This document shows, in pieces, positions 1-6,809 of a DNA stretch of 8,864 nt. How positions within the stretch are numbered: position 1 is the stretch's first letter; every line of letters starts with the position of its first letter. The DNA comes from DATLBY01 sp035526665 (GTDB lineage: Bacteria > Acidobacteriota > Terriglobia > Bryobacterales > Bryobacteraceae), in NCBI GenBank assembly GCA_035526665.1, contig DATLBY010000446.1:1-8864 (forward strand), read 5' to 3'. Under the pieces are notes generated by a model. That model did not search any database. It was not told where the DNA came from and saw only the letters and a list, made by a program, of their open reading frames with translations. The translations under genes were made by a program, and so were the position numbers.

Positions 1-1
1 T

Positions 2-163
2 CGATGGAATAGCGTCGTAGGGGCGGCGCGCGCCGCACGGTTGACTGGTGACGACAGCAAAGCTCGTGCGTTCTTTCTCAATTTGCAGCGCCTGGGCGAA
101 CATGCTGAAGCTCCCAGACCGGAATTGGCCGAGGCGCGCGCGTTCCTGAGCGGCAGCAAATAG
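2..163 (+). CDS. 3' end of a truncated gene, possibly TPR-repeat protein
   Basis: An open frame enters from the left edge of the window and ends at TAG 161-163, giving the last 53 residues of a protein. The visible tail is Ala/Arg/Leu/Glu rich and helical in character (GDDSKARAFFLNLQRLGEHA, then RPELAEARAFL near the end). A pattern of a helix pair followed by RPELAEARAFL is typical of the C-terminal end of tetratricopeptide-repeat proteins in Acidobacteriota, where the final repeat describes residues added to a work unit. The gene lies 91 bases upstream of the NHL-repeat gene on the same strand, so co-transcription is possible but not shown. The coding call rests on composition and the absence of stops over only 53 codons; the TPR assignment is an inference from style and the N-terminal domains cannot be seen. 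Confidence 0.6.
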   Translation, partial: RWNSVVGAARAARLTGDDSKARAFFLNLQRLGEHAEAPRPELAEARAFLSGSK

Positions 164-216
164 TTCTGGTTCGCCTTTTTCGCAGTTTTTCCTTTCGGGT
201 ACGCATTTCCTGGTAG

Positions 217-244
217 CTGGCGGCGCCCAGAGGCTGGCCGCCGG
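217..244 (+). promoter_or_regulatory. Hairpin touching the Shine-Dalgarno of the NHL-repeat gene
   Basis: GGCGGC (219-224) can pair with GCCGCC (237-242). The stem can be extended outward by a T-G wobble (218/243) and a C-G pair (217/244), and a nested GCC/GGC pairing (225-227 with 232-234) closes a four-base loop. The Shine-Dalgarno GGGAGG occupies 243-248, so its first two bases fall in the weak base of this stem. There is no T-run after the stem, so it is not a convincing intrinsic terminator for the upstream gene. It may be an mRNA structure that tunes initiation, or simply chance pairing in GC-rich DNA. Confidence 0.3.
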
Positions 245-254
245 GAGGCGAAAA

Positions 255-3200
255 ATGAGAAGTCTGGTGACCTGTAGCGCGATTTACCTGCGCCATATTA
301 CAATCTGCGGTCTGGCCGCCTCGATTGCCGCTACAGTACCTTCCATCTGTCGCGGTCAGGCCGGCGTGATCACGACGGTGGCCGGCGGCGGTACCCTCAC
401 CGGGAGCGCTGCCAATGGGCGTCCCGCCACCAGCGTCCGGCTGATGGGGAATGCGCTCGGTGTCGCGGTGGATAATGCCGGGAACTTCTACATTGCCGAT
501 GGGAGGGCTGCCCGTGTATGGAAAGTGAGCGCGGCCGGCATTCTCACGACTGCCGCCGGCGGAGGCGCCGCTCCTGGATCGGGAGACGGCGGACCCGCTA
601 CCAATGCTCAAATCACGGTCTCGGGAGTGGCCGTGGACACGGCAGGAAACCTCTATATTGCTGGGGCCCGTCTACGGAAAGTAAGCCCTGCCGGCGTCAT
701 CAGCACTCTGGCGGATATCAACGCCACCAACGTCGCAGTCGACGGGGCGGGGAATCTCTACCTGGCCGATATTCTTAACCACCGGATACGTAAAGTGGAC
801 CCGGCTGGCGTAATCACCGACTTGGCTGGGAGTGGCGCGCAGGGCTTCTCCGGCGACGGCGGACCGGCCACCAGCGCGGCGCTGTTTCTTCCGCAAGGCG
901 TGGCCGCCGACGCGCAGGGAAACGTCTACTTCGCAGATGCGGGTAATGGTCGCGTCCGGAAGGTGGACACTGCGGGCATTATCACGACTGTGGCGGGAAG
1001 CGGGAGCCCGCTCTCTTTAGGTGACGGAGGCCCCGCCACCCGGGCGGGCATGACACCGACCTTTGTAGCCGTAGACAACGAGGGCAATCTCTACATTGCA
1101 GATACTGGCAGCGGCCGGATCCGGAAAGTGAACACCGCGGGTAATATCAGTACCGTTGCGGGCGGCGCTCCGCCAGCCAATCCCAACCTGGGTGATGGCG
1201 GGCCGGCCACCAGCGCCTGGCTTTCCGGTCCCCGAGGCGTCGCGGTTGATAACGCGGGGAATATATTCATCTCGGATGACAATAACGCCCGTATTCGCAA
1301 GGTATCGTCCGGCGCGGCCGGCTCGCCCATCCAGGCCACTCCTGCCGCCCTGTCATTCTCTTACACGGCCGGTGGGTCACTGCCTCCCGGGCAGACCGTC
1401 GTCATTTTTAGTCCCGGTGCCTCTTTGATTTTTAGTGCGGCCGCCTCCACTGCTTCCGGCGGCAGCTGGCTGTCAGTGAGTCCCGTGAGCGGGAGCGTGG
1501 GGACAACGCTTACAATCACCGTGAACCCCTCTGGCCTAGCCCCCGGCGCCTACACGGGCGCGGTCACACTGGCGCCGAGCGGCACTGGCAATACGCCGCA
1601 GACAATACCAGTCACGCTGAACGTCAACGCTGCCGGTAGCCAGGCAGTGATCACTACGGTGGCGGGAAATGGCTTCGGGCCAATCCCCTTCACCGGGGAG
1701 GGTGGCCCCGCCACCAGTGCGACGCTAGGGCCCAATGGGGTAGCGGTGGACGGGGCGGGGAATTTCTATATCTCGGTCATGGCGGGTAATCGTGTCCTCA
1801 AGGTAGACACAGCCGGCATCATCACTACGCTCGCCGGTAATGGAGCCTATGCCTTTGCCGGCGATGGCGGTCCGGGCGCCAGCGCCTCGCTCTTTAGTCC
1901 TGGCGGCGTGGCAGCGGACAATGCCGGCAACGTCTACATCGCGGACACCATCAACAACCGTATTCGTAAGGTCAATACAGCGGGACTCATCACAACAGTG
2001 GCGGGCAACGGCACGATGGGCTTCGGAGGCGATGGGGGCCCGGCTACCAATGCTTCCCTCTCTAGTCCCCTTGGCGTGGCGCTCGACAGTGCGGGGAACC
2101 TTTACATCGCGGATGCCAGCCGTGTCCGCAAGGTGAATTCTGCCGGGATCATCACGAATGTGGCGGGCACTCTGGTCTCCGGCTTTTCGGGCGATGGCGG
2201 ACCAGCCGCGAGCGCATCGGTCTTTCTACCCAGCGGTGTCACGGTAGACGCCGCGGGCAACATTTACATCGCCGACGTCGGCAACAGTCGCATTCGCCGT
2301 GTGAATACCGCAGGCATCATTAACACCATTGCCGGCAACGGAACCAAGGGCTTCTCCGGCGATGGCGGACCGGCCACCAGCGCTTCACTGAACCTCACTT
2401 CGGGACACATGGGCATGGCTGCCGACAGCGCGGGCAATCTCTACATCCCCGATGTGGGAAATCATCGTATCCGCAAAGTGGATCGGGCAGGGGTGATTAC
2501 GACAGTAGCCGGCACTGGCATCGGCGGCTTCTCTGGCGATGGCGGGCCTGCGATTACCGCTGGACTCAATAATCCTACCGGCGTCGCGTTGAATAGCTCC
2601 GGCGACATGTACGTTGCCGACACTACCAACCTGCGCGTCCGTAAAATAGCAGGCGCAGCGGGCCAATCTCCTTCGGCCGGAGTCTGTCTGCCGTCTATCG
2701 TAAACGGCGCCAGTTTTCAGCCGGGGATCTCCCCGAACTCCTGGGCCACCATGCAAGGGTGCGTCTTCGCATCGACGGTCGAGACGTGGGACAAGTTCAT
2801 CGTGGATAGACGGTTACCTGTCACGCTCGGCGGAGTCAGCGTGAACATAGGCGGTAAGCCGGCGTTCTTGTACTATGTCAGTCCGGACCAGATCAATCTC
2901 GTTGTTCCAGACGTGGAGCCTGGACCCGTACAGGTTAGCGTCACCACGGCGTCCGGGAGGAGAGAACAGTTCATGGCGACAATAAGTGCCTATTCACCGG
3001 CGTTTTTCCTCTGGCCGGCCAACCAGCCGGTCGCCACACGGCAGGATTTCAGCTTCGCAGCCAAGGCCAATACTTTCTCCGGCGCAGCCACGGTCCCGGC
3101 AAAGCCCGGCGAAGTCGTCATTCTTTGGGGGACGGGCTTCGGGCCCACTGCTCCGCCGGCGCCTATAGGCGTTCAGCTTCCAACGGACAGGACGTTTTCC

Positions 3201-3398
3201 ACCAGTACGCTTCCGGTGGTGAGCATCAACAACATTCCGGCTACCGTCTTTGGGGCGGCATTGGCGCCCGGCTTTGTCGCGCTGTACCAGGTCGCCATCC
3301 AGGTTCCGGCTTCGCTCCCGGACGGGGATTGGCCGGTGCGCGCGACGGTAGCCGGCGCGGCGTCGCAAGCTGGGGCCGTGCTGTCGGTTCGGCGGTGA
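255..3398 (+). CDS. Secreted double NHL beta-propeller protein with BACON-like linker and Soli_cterm domain
   Basis: A predicted exported protein of 1047 residues. The ATG is preceded by GGGAGG at 243-248 with a six-base spacer, which fixes the start. Residues 1 to about 36 look like a signal peptide (hydrophobic stretch about 15-30, possible cleavage after GQA at 34-36); no lipobox is seen. Six NHL repeats begin near residues 69, 124, 159, 215, 270 and 328 (core GVAVDNAGNxYIAD ... RIRKV). Residues about 356-458 form a BACON-like beta-sandwich (GSWLSVSPVSGSVG, then GLAPGAYTGAVTL and IPVTLNV). Six more NHL repeats begin near 495, 551, 607, 661, 720 and 776. Residues about 811-1045 match the Solibacter C-terminal domain (TIGR03437 style): VNGASFQPGISPNSW, LGGVSVNIGGKPAFLYYVSP, DQINLVVPD, PAKPGEVVILWGTGFGPT and INNIPATVFGAALAPG. 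NHL propellers generally serve as binding or scaffold surfaces, and some carry enzyme sites; no catalytic motif is evident. Substrate and partner are unknown. It lies 179 bases upstream of an outer-membrane receptor gene on the same strand. Confidence 0.93.
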   Translation: MRSLVTCSAIYLRHITICGLAASIAATVPSICRGQAGVITTVAGGGTLTGSAANGRPATSVRLMGNALGVAVDNAGNFYIADGRAARVWKVSAAGILTTAAGGGAAPGSGDGGPATNAQITVSGVAVDTAGNLYIAGARLRKVSPAGVISTLADINATNVAVDGAGNLYLADILNHRIRKVDPAGVITDLAGSGAQGFSGDGGPATSAALFLPQGVAADAQGNVYFADAGNGRVRKVDTAGIITTVAGSGSPLSLGDGGPATRAGMTPTFVAVDNEGNLYIADTGSGRIRKVNTAGNISTVAGGAPPANPNLGDGGPATSAWLSGPRGVAVDNAGNIFISDDNNARIRKVSSGAAGSPIQATPAALSFSYTAGGSLPPGQTVVIFSPGASLIFSAAASTASGGSWLSVSPVSGSVGTTLTITVNPSGLAPGAYTGAVTLAPSGTGNTPQTIPVTLNVNAAGSQAVITTVAGNGFGPIPFTGEGGPATSATLGPNGVAVDGAGNFYISVMAGNRVLKVDTAGIITTLAGNGAYAFAGDGGPGASASLFSPGGVAADNAGNVYIADTINNRIRKVNTAGLITTVAGNGTMGFGGDGGPATNASLSSPLGVALDSAGNLYIADASRVRKVNSAGIITNVAGTLVSGFSGDGGPAASASVFLPSGVTVDAAGNIYIADVGNSRIRRVNTAGIINTIAGNGTKGFSGDGGPATSASLNLTSGHMGMAADSAGNLYIPDVGNHRIRKVDRAGVITTVAGTGIGGFSGDGGPAITAGLNNPTGVALNSSGDMYVADTTNLRVRKIAGAAGQSPSAGVCLPSIVNGASFQPGISPNSWATMQGCVFASTVETWDKFIVDRRLPVTLGGVSVNIGGKPAFLYYVSPDQINLVVPDVEPGPVQVSVTTASGRREQFMATISAYSPAFFLWPANQPVATRQDFSFAAKANTFSGAATVPAKPGEVVILWGTGFGPTAPPAPIGVQLPTDRTFSTSTLPVVSINNIPATVFGAALAPGFVALYQVAIQVPASLPDGDWPVRATVAGAASQAGAVLSVRR
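417..1304 (+). repeat. First NHL repeat array (six blades)
   Basis: Codes for residues about 55-350. Blades are usually about 56 residues (168 bases), each made of a GDGGPAT-type linker, the GVAVD-AGN-YIAD strands and a RIRKV / AGIITTVAG turn. The linker is seen at residues 110, 200, 256 and 313, with a degenerate form (NGRPATS) at about 54. The unit beginning at residue 124 is short: the next core follows only 35 residues later and the GDGGPAT linker is missing, so this propeller has one compressed blade. Confidence 0.85.
841..877 (+). repeat. Near-identical inter-blade DNA repeat, copy A
   Basis: This 37-base stretch matches 2347-2383 at 36 of 37 positions; the one difference is a synonymous GAC/GAT change in the Asp codon of GFSGDGGPATSA. 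The other inter-blade linkers of the gene encode similar peptides but are visibly more diverged at DNA level. The two copies sit in different propellers, on either side of the BACON-like domain. Confidence 0.85.
1647..2648 (+). repeat. Second NHL repeat array (six blades)
   Basis: Codes for residues about 465-798. Linkers of the G(D/E)GGP type begin at residues 481, 536, 592, 646, 702 and 761, spaced 54 to 59 residues apart, so all six units keep a full linker. This array is more regular than the first one. Each unit ends in a RVRKV/RIRKV strand followed by an AGIITTVAG-like turn. Confidence 0.87.
2347..2383 (+). repeat. Near-identical inter-blade DNA repeat, copy B
   Basis: Second copy of the 37-base stretch at 841-877, differing at one synonymous position. 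It encodes the linker at residues 699-710 of the NHL-repeat protein. The similarity falls off right after it (CTTCACTG here against GGCGCTG in copy A), so the shared block is short. Confidence 0.85.
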
Positions 3399-3449
3399 GT
3401 TTGGTTTGAAGGACTACACGTTTTTCGGCTCGACGATTGATTGATCGGG

Positions 3450-3465
3450 AGCGAATCGATTCGCT
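3450..3465. promoter_or_regulatory. Perfect 16-base palindrome upstream of the receptor gene, candidate operator
   Basis: AGCGAATCGATTCGCT is its own reverse complement across all 16 bases; the flanking pair (G3449, G3466) breaks the symmetry. It has no loop, so it suits a dimeric DNA-binding protein better than an RNA hairpin. It lies 113 bases before the GTG of the outer-membrane receptor gene and 52 bases after the end of the NHL-repeat gene. TTGATC at 3441-3446 just upstream could be a weak -35 element, but no good -10 follows at the proper distance. The regulatory role is inferred; no known operator consensus was recognised. Confidence 0.35.
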
Positions 3466-3565
3466 GTACGAGATTGCTCGGCCGCGGCCAGCATACTTCT
3501 AAGCAGTCGATCTCCCTCGCCGGGGTACGGATATCCGGAAAACCCCCCATCTGCTATAGTTTCGC

Positions 3566-3571
3566 AAGGAG
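3566..3571 (+). promoter_or_regulatory. Shine-Dalgarno site that fixes the GTG start of the receptor gene
   Basis: AAGGAG lies six bases before the GTG at 3578-3580. The reading frame from this GTG opens directly with a basic-hydrophobic signal peptide (MRFYLATLVMLALALPAFSQ), while the next in-frame ATG, at residue 10, would cut off the charged N-region. Together these support GTG 3578 as the true start. Confidence 0.8.
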
Positions 3572-3577
3572 ATCCGT

Positions 3578-6500
3578 GTGCGATTTTACCTTGCAACTCT
3601 AGTAATGCTGGCTCTGGCGCTTCCCGCTTTTTCACAGCGATCCACCGCCACTATCGCCGGTTCCGTTCAAGATCAAAGCGGCCATGCCGTCCCGGATGCC
3701 GCGGTAACAGTACGCAATACTGCCACCGGCGTGGAACGTGAAGCACGCTCCAACCAAGAAGGCTTTTACACTATCACGGCCTTACCCGCCGGCCCCTATT
3801 CAGTGTCGGTGAGGCGCGAGGGCTTCCAGGTCTACTCCGTTCCGTCGGTCGTGCTGCAGGTGGATCAACAGGCCACAGTGAACGCCAGCCTGCAGGTGGG
3901 TGCAGTCACGGAAAGCGTGACGGTTACTGGCACCGTTACCCCGGTAGATACGCGGGGCGCTACCCTCAATACCGTCATCACTGAAAAGATGATGAACGAT
4001 CTGCCGCTCAACGGCAGAAATGTGATGCAGTTGCTACGCCTTACACCCGGCACGCTTTCCGCTCCCGGCACCTTCAACCAGGCGGCTACCCGGCCCGAGA
4101 CCGCCGGAGAACTCATCTCCGCCAGCGGCGGGCGCGGTAATTCCACCACGTTTGTCCTGGACGGAGGAATCCACGAAGATCCCTACACAGAGGTCGCGAA
4201 TGTACTACCGAATCCCGACGCCGTTCAGGAATTCAGCTTCCAAACGAACAACTATGGCGCCAAGTTCGCGGGCCGGGGTGGAGGCGTGGTGAATGTGGTC
4301 ACCCGCTCGGGTAGCAACCGGCTGCATGGGAGTCTTTTTGAGTACTTGCGGAACGGCGCCATGAACGCGCGCAACTTTTTTGCTGCCCGGGATGACGGTC
4401 TAAAGCGCAATCAATACGGCTTTTCTCTGGGCGGACCCATCCGGCAGAACCGCACCTTCTTCTTCGGCTCATGGCAAGGCACCCAGGTGCGGTCTTTGCC
4501 CGCAACCAGCACGGCAATCACGCCCACCGCGGCCCAGCGCCTGGGTGACTTCTCCGCAATGTCTACACAGTTATTGAATCCGCGTACCGGAGCTCCTATT
4601 GCCGGCAACCGGATACCGGCGGCGGACCTGGATCCCATTGCCTTGCGCATCCTGGACGTGGTGCCGCTACCCAATTCCGCCGACGGCCTGTTGCGTTATC
4701 AGCGCGCGGACAAGCAGACCGACAATCAATACATAGTGCGGGTGGATCACCTGCTCAGCGCTAACCAGCAGATGTCGGGCCGGTACTTCTACGATCAGCT
4801 CGAGATCCCCACCATCGTCGATCCCAAGAACGTGCTGACCGCCGTCGCTTCGCGCCGCTGGCAGAGTCAAAGCGCAGTCCTTAACTACACCTGGACGGTG
4901 TCTCCATCGCTGCTCACGAGTTCCAGCTTGAGCTATAACCGCGCTTCGAACATTGCCCACGCTCCGGATTTTCCGGGCCATCGTGCGCTGGGGATCAAGG
5001 TGCCCATCATGTCCACCGGCGATACTTTCCGCCTGGGCGTCAACGACTACTTCAGTAACTCCTACAACGCGCTGTATCGCGTGCCGCGCAATCAGTACAA
5101 CCTGCAGCACGGCTGGACCTACATCTTCGGCCGTCATGAATTGAGCTGGGGCGGCGATATTCTGCGCGAGCAGAGCATTCTCGATCAGGACTTCAACTCC
5201 GATGGGACATTCACATTCGGCGGGCGCTACTCAGGCAACAATCTGGTGGATTTCCTCTATGGGAAACCGAGCGCCTTCACTCAGATCACGACGCTTTACA
5301 ACAACCTGTTGCGGAACCTCTACGGCCTTTATCTCGAAGACAATTTCAAGGTCACGCGCCGGCTGACTCTCAACCTCGGTGTGCGTTGGAATCCCTTCAT
5401 CCCGTTCACCGATCACGCGGGGCGTCAGTTCTCGCAATTCAGCGAAGAGGCCTATCGCGCCGGCAAACGCTCGCAGCGCTTCCCCAACCTTCCGCCCGGC
5501 CAACTCGCTGCTGGGGATGCCGGCGTGCCCGAATCCGGAGTGAATCCTGTCTGGACGCTTTTTGACCCCCGCCTGGGTTTTGCGCTGGATGTGTTCGGCA
5601 ATGGCAAAACCAGCATTCGCGCCGGCTACGGGCGTTTCCACGACCAGATGCCGGCCTTGACTTATAACCGGCAGGTCACGTCCCCGCCGAACTCCGTCCG
5701 CGTGGATTTCACCGCTCCCTACAGCCTGGGCGATCCGTATCGGGACCGCGTGAATCCGTTTCCGGTGGCGCGTCCCATCCCGAGCTCCCAGACCTTTCCC
5801 GGCCCCTTCCTCATCGTGGGTTTCGATCCCAAGTTTAACTTCCCCACGACGCATCAGTGGAACTTTACCGTGGAGCAGGGCCTAGGCAGCGCAACCGTCG
5901 CCCGTGTCGCCTATCAGGGATCGCTGGGCAGGAATCTCTTCCACACCGCTGAACTCAATGCGGCCGTCTTCGGTCCTGGGGCCGATCGCACGAACACCGA
6001 TCTCCGTCGCCCGCGCCGCGAGTTTACCCAGATCAACTTCGCCGGCACCTACGGGCGTTCGAACTATCACGCGCTGGTGCTAAGTCTGGAGCGCCGCTTC
6101 AGCCGCGGCCTTAGCTTCCTCACAGGATTCAGTTGGCAGAAGAGTATGGATCTGCTCTCCAACACCGCCTTTGAAGGCGCCGGCAACACCCATCCTTATG
6201 GTCAGATCGAGCAGGACTACGCGGTGTCCAACTTTCACCGCAAGGCTCGATTCACGGCCGCTTTTAATTACGAGCTTCCGAAGCTCGCCAAATCTCCGCT
6301 GCGCTTCGTCCTGGGCGACTGGCAGACCAACGGCATTGTTGCGCTGCAGACCGGCGCGCCCTATACCGTTGCCACGGGCGTAGACAATTCCTATAGCGGT
6401 ATTGGGCAGGACCGGGTTGACATCGTCGCCAATCCCAATTTACCGGGCGACCGCAGCCGTGGTGAGAAGATTGCCGCCTACTTCGATAAGAATGCCTTCC

Positions 6501-6769
6501 GCGACAACGCTCCCGGCACCTTTGGCACATTGGGCCGCAACACGATGACGGGCCCCGGTCTCGCCACCTTCGACGCGTCCATATTCAAGGGCTTCCGCAT
6601 GCCCTGGTCGGAATCTCACAAATTAGAGTTCCGGGCCGAAGGGTTTAATGTCTTCAACCGCGTCAATCTGAACAACCCGACCGCGACGCGCAGCAGCGCG
6701 CTCTTCGGCCGTATCACGGGAGCCGGCGACCCCCGCATTCTGCAACTCGGCCTGCGCTACGCCTTTTGA
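3578..6769 (+). CDS. Oar-like TonB-dependent outer-membrane receptor with carboxypeptidase-regulatory-like domain
   Basis: A 1063-residue outer-membrane beta-barrel protein, within the usual 1000-1200 range of Oar-like receptors. Residues 1-20 are a signal peptide (ALPAFSQ near the cleavage site). Residues about 24-107 form a carboxypeptidase-regulatory-like beta-sandwich (TIAGSVQDQSGHAVPDAAVT, GFYTITALPAGPYSVSV). The segment ESVTVTG at 112-118 resembles the region that opens TonB-dependent plugs, and the plug spans about 118-245 with LNTVITEKMMNDLPLNGRNV, STTFVLDGG, and GGVVNVVTRSGSNRLHGSLF. The rest is barrel, with typical strands such as LYLEDNFKVTRRLTLNLGVR and LEFRAEGFNVFN (1016-1027), ending in LQLGLRYAF with a terminal Phe as recognised by the BAM machinery. 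I saw no cysteine in the whole protein. Such receptors are thought to import or handle large or oligomeric ligands with energy from TonB-ExbBD; the ligand is unknown. No SusD-like partner or TonB gene is nearby. GTG start; see the Shine-Dalgarno entry. Confidence 0.94.
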   Translation: MRFYLATLVMLALALPAFSQRSTATIAGSVQDQSGHAVPDAAVTVRNTATGVEREARSNQEGFYTITALPAGPYSVSVRREGFQVYSVPSVVLQVDQQATVNASLQVGAVTESVTVTGTVTPVDTRGATLNTVITEKMMNDLPLNGRNVMQLLRLTPGTLSAPGTFNQAATRPETAGELISASGGRGNSTTFVLDGGIHEDPYTEVANVLPNPDAVQEFSFQTNNYGAKFAGRGGGVVNVVTRSGSNRLHGSLFEYLRNGAMNARNFFAARDDGLKRNQYGFSLGGPIRQNRTFFFGSWQGTQVRSLPATSTAITPTAAQRLGDFSAMSTQLLNPRTGAPIAGNRIPAADLDPIALRILDVVPLPNSADGLLRYQRADKQTDNQYIVRVDHLLSANQQMSGRYFYDQLEIPTIVDPKNVLTAVASRRWQSQSAVLNYTWTVSPSLLTSSSLSYNRASNIAHAPDFPGHRALGIKVPIMSTGDTFRLGVNDYFSNSYNALYRVPRNQYNLQHGWTYIFGRHELSWGGDILREQSILDQDFNSDGTFTFGGRYSGNNLVDFLYGKPSAFTQITTLYNNLLRNLYGLYLEDNFKVTRRLTLNLGVRWNPFIPFTDHAGRQFSQFSEEAYRAGKRSQRFPNLPPGQLAAGDAGVPESGVNPVWTLFDPRLGFALDVFGNGKTSIRAGYGRFHDQMPALTYNRQVTSPPNSVRVDFTAPYSLGDPYRDRVNPFPVARPIPSSQTFPGPFLIVGFDPKFNFPTTHQWNFTVEQGLGSATVARVAYQGSLGRNLFHTAELNAAVFGPGADRTNTDLRRPRREFTQINFAGTYGRSNYHALVLSLERRFSRGLSFLTGFSWQKSMDLLSNTAFEGAGNTHPYGQIEQDYAVSNFHRKARFTAAFNYELPKLAKSPLRFVLGDWQTNGIVALQTGAPYTVATGVDNSYSGIGQDRVDIVANPNLPGDRSRGEKIAAYFDKNAFRDNAPGTFGTLGRNTMTGPGLATFDASIFKGFRMPWSESHKLEFRAEGFNVFNRVNLNNPTATRSSALFGRITGAGDPRILQLGLRYAF

Positions 6770-6775
6770 TACCGA

Positions 6776-6800
6776 GGGGGCCGGTTTGCAATCGGCCCCC
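6776..6800. terminator. GC-rich hairpin between convergent genes, probable bidirectional terminator
   Basis: GGGGGCCG (6776-6783) pairs perfectly with CGGCCCCC (6793-6800); a G-T wobble and two A-T pairs can extend the stem inward to a three-base loop. It starts seven bases after the stop codon of the receptor gene and ends ten bases before the stop of the opposite-strand esterase gene. No clear T-run follows on either strand, so it is not a textbook Rho-independent terminator, but position and strength argue for a shared transcription-ending or 3'-end-protecting structure. Confidence 0.6.
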
Positions 6801-6809
6801 CTGTAAGGC

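Noticed and set aside
164..195. T-runs at 176-180 and 186-190 after the first stop codon, considered as a terminator
   Set aside because: No stable hairpin precedes either T-run, so there is no intrinsic terminator structure.
78..611. A minus-strand open frame spanning the upstream gene end and the start of the NHL-repeat gene
   Set aside because: Its product is a low-complexity Gly/Arg/Ser peptide antisense to the signal peptide and first NHL blades, with no family resemblance.
417..2648. Periodic repeats that could suggest a CRISPR or tandem-repeat array
   Set aside because: The period of about 168 bases follows protein blades in one continuous reading frame, copies are degenerate, and there are no uniform repeats and spacers.
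3528..3537. CGGATATCCG, a second short palindrome in the gap before the receptor gene
   Set aside because: Ten bases of self-complementarity is not unusual in this composition and it is not placed at a recognisable promoter element.
3552..3560. TGCTATAGT, an extended -10 promoter-like element before the receptor gene
   Set aside because: No suitable -35 lies upstream, and a start about seven bases downstream would begin the transcript at or inside the Shine-Dalgarno at 3566-3571, leaving a leader of only about ten bases.
5231..5854. A 207-codon open frame on the minus strand inside the receptor gene
   Set aside because: It lies wholly antisense to a well-supported outer-membrane receptor, has no recognisable domain, and long antisense frames are expected in GC-rich DNA. 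The other antisense and alternate-frame stretches over the three main genes were set aside for the same reason.
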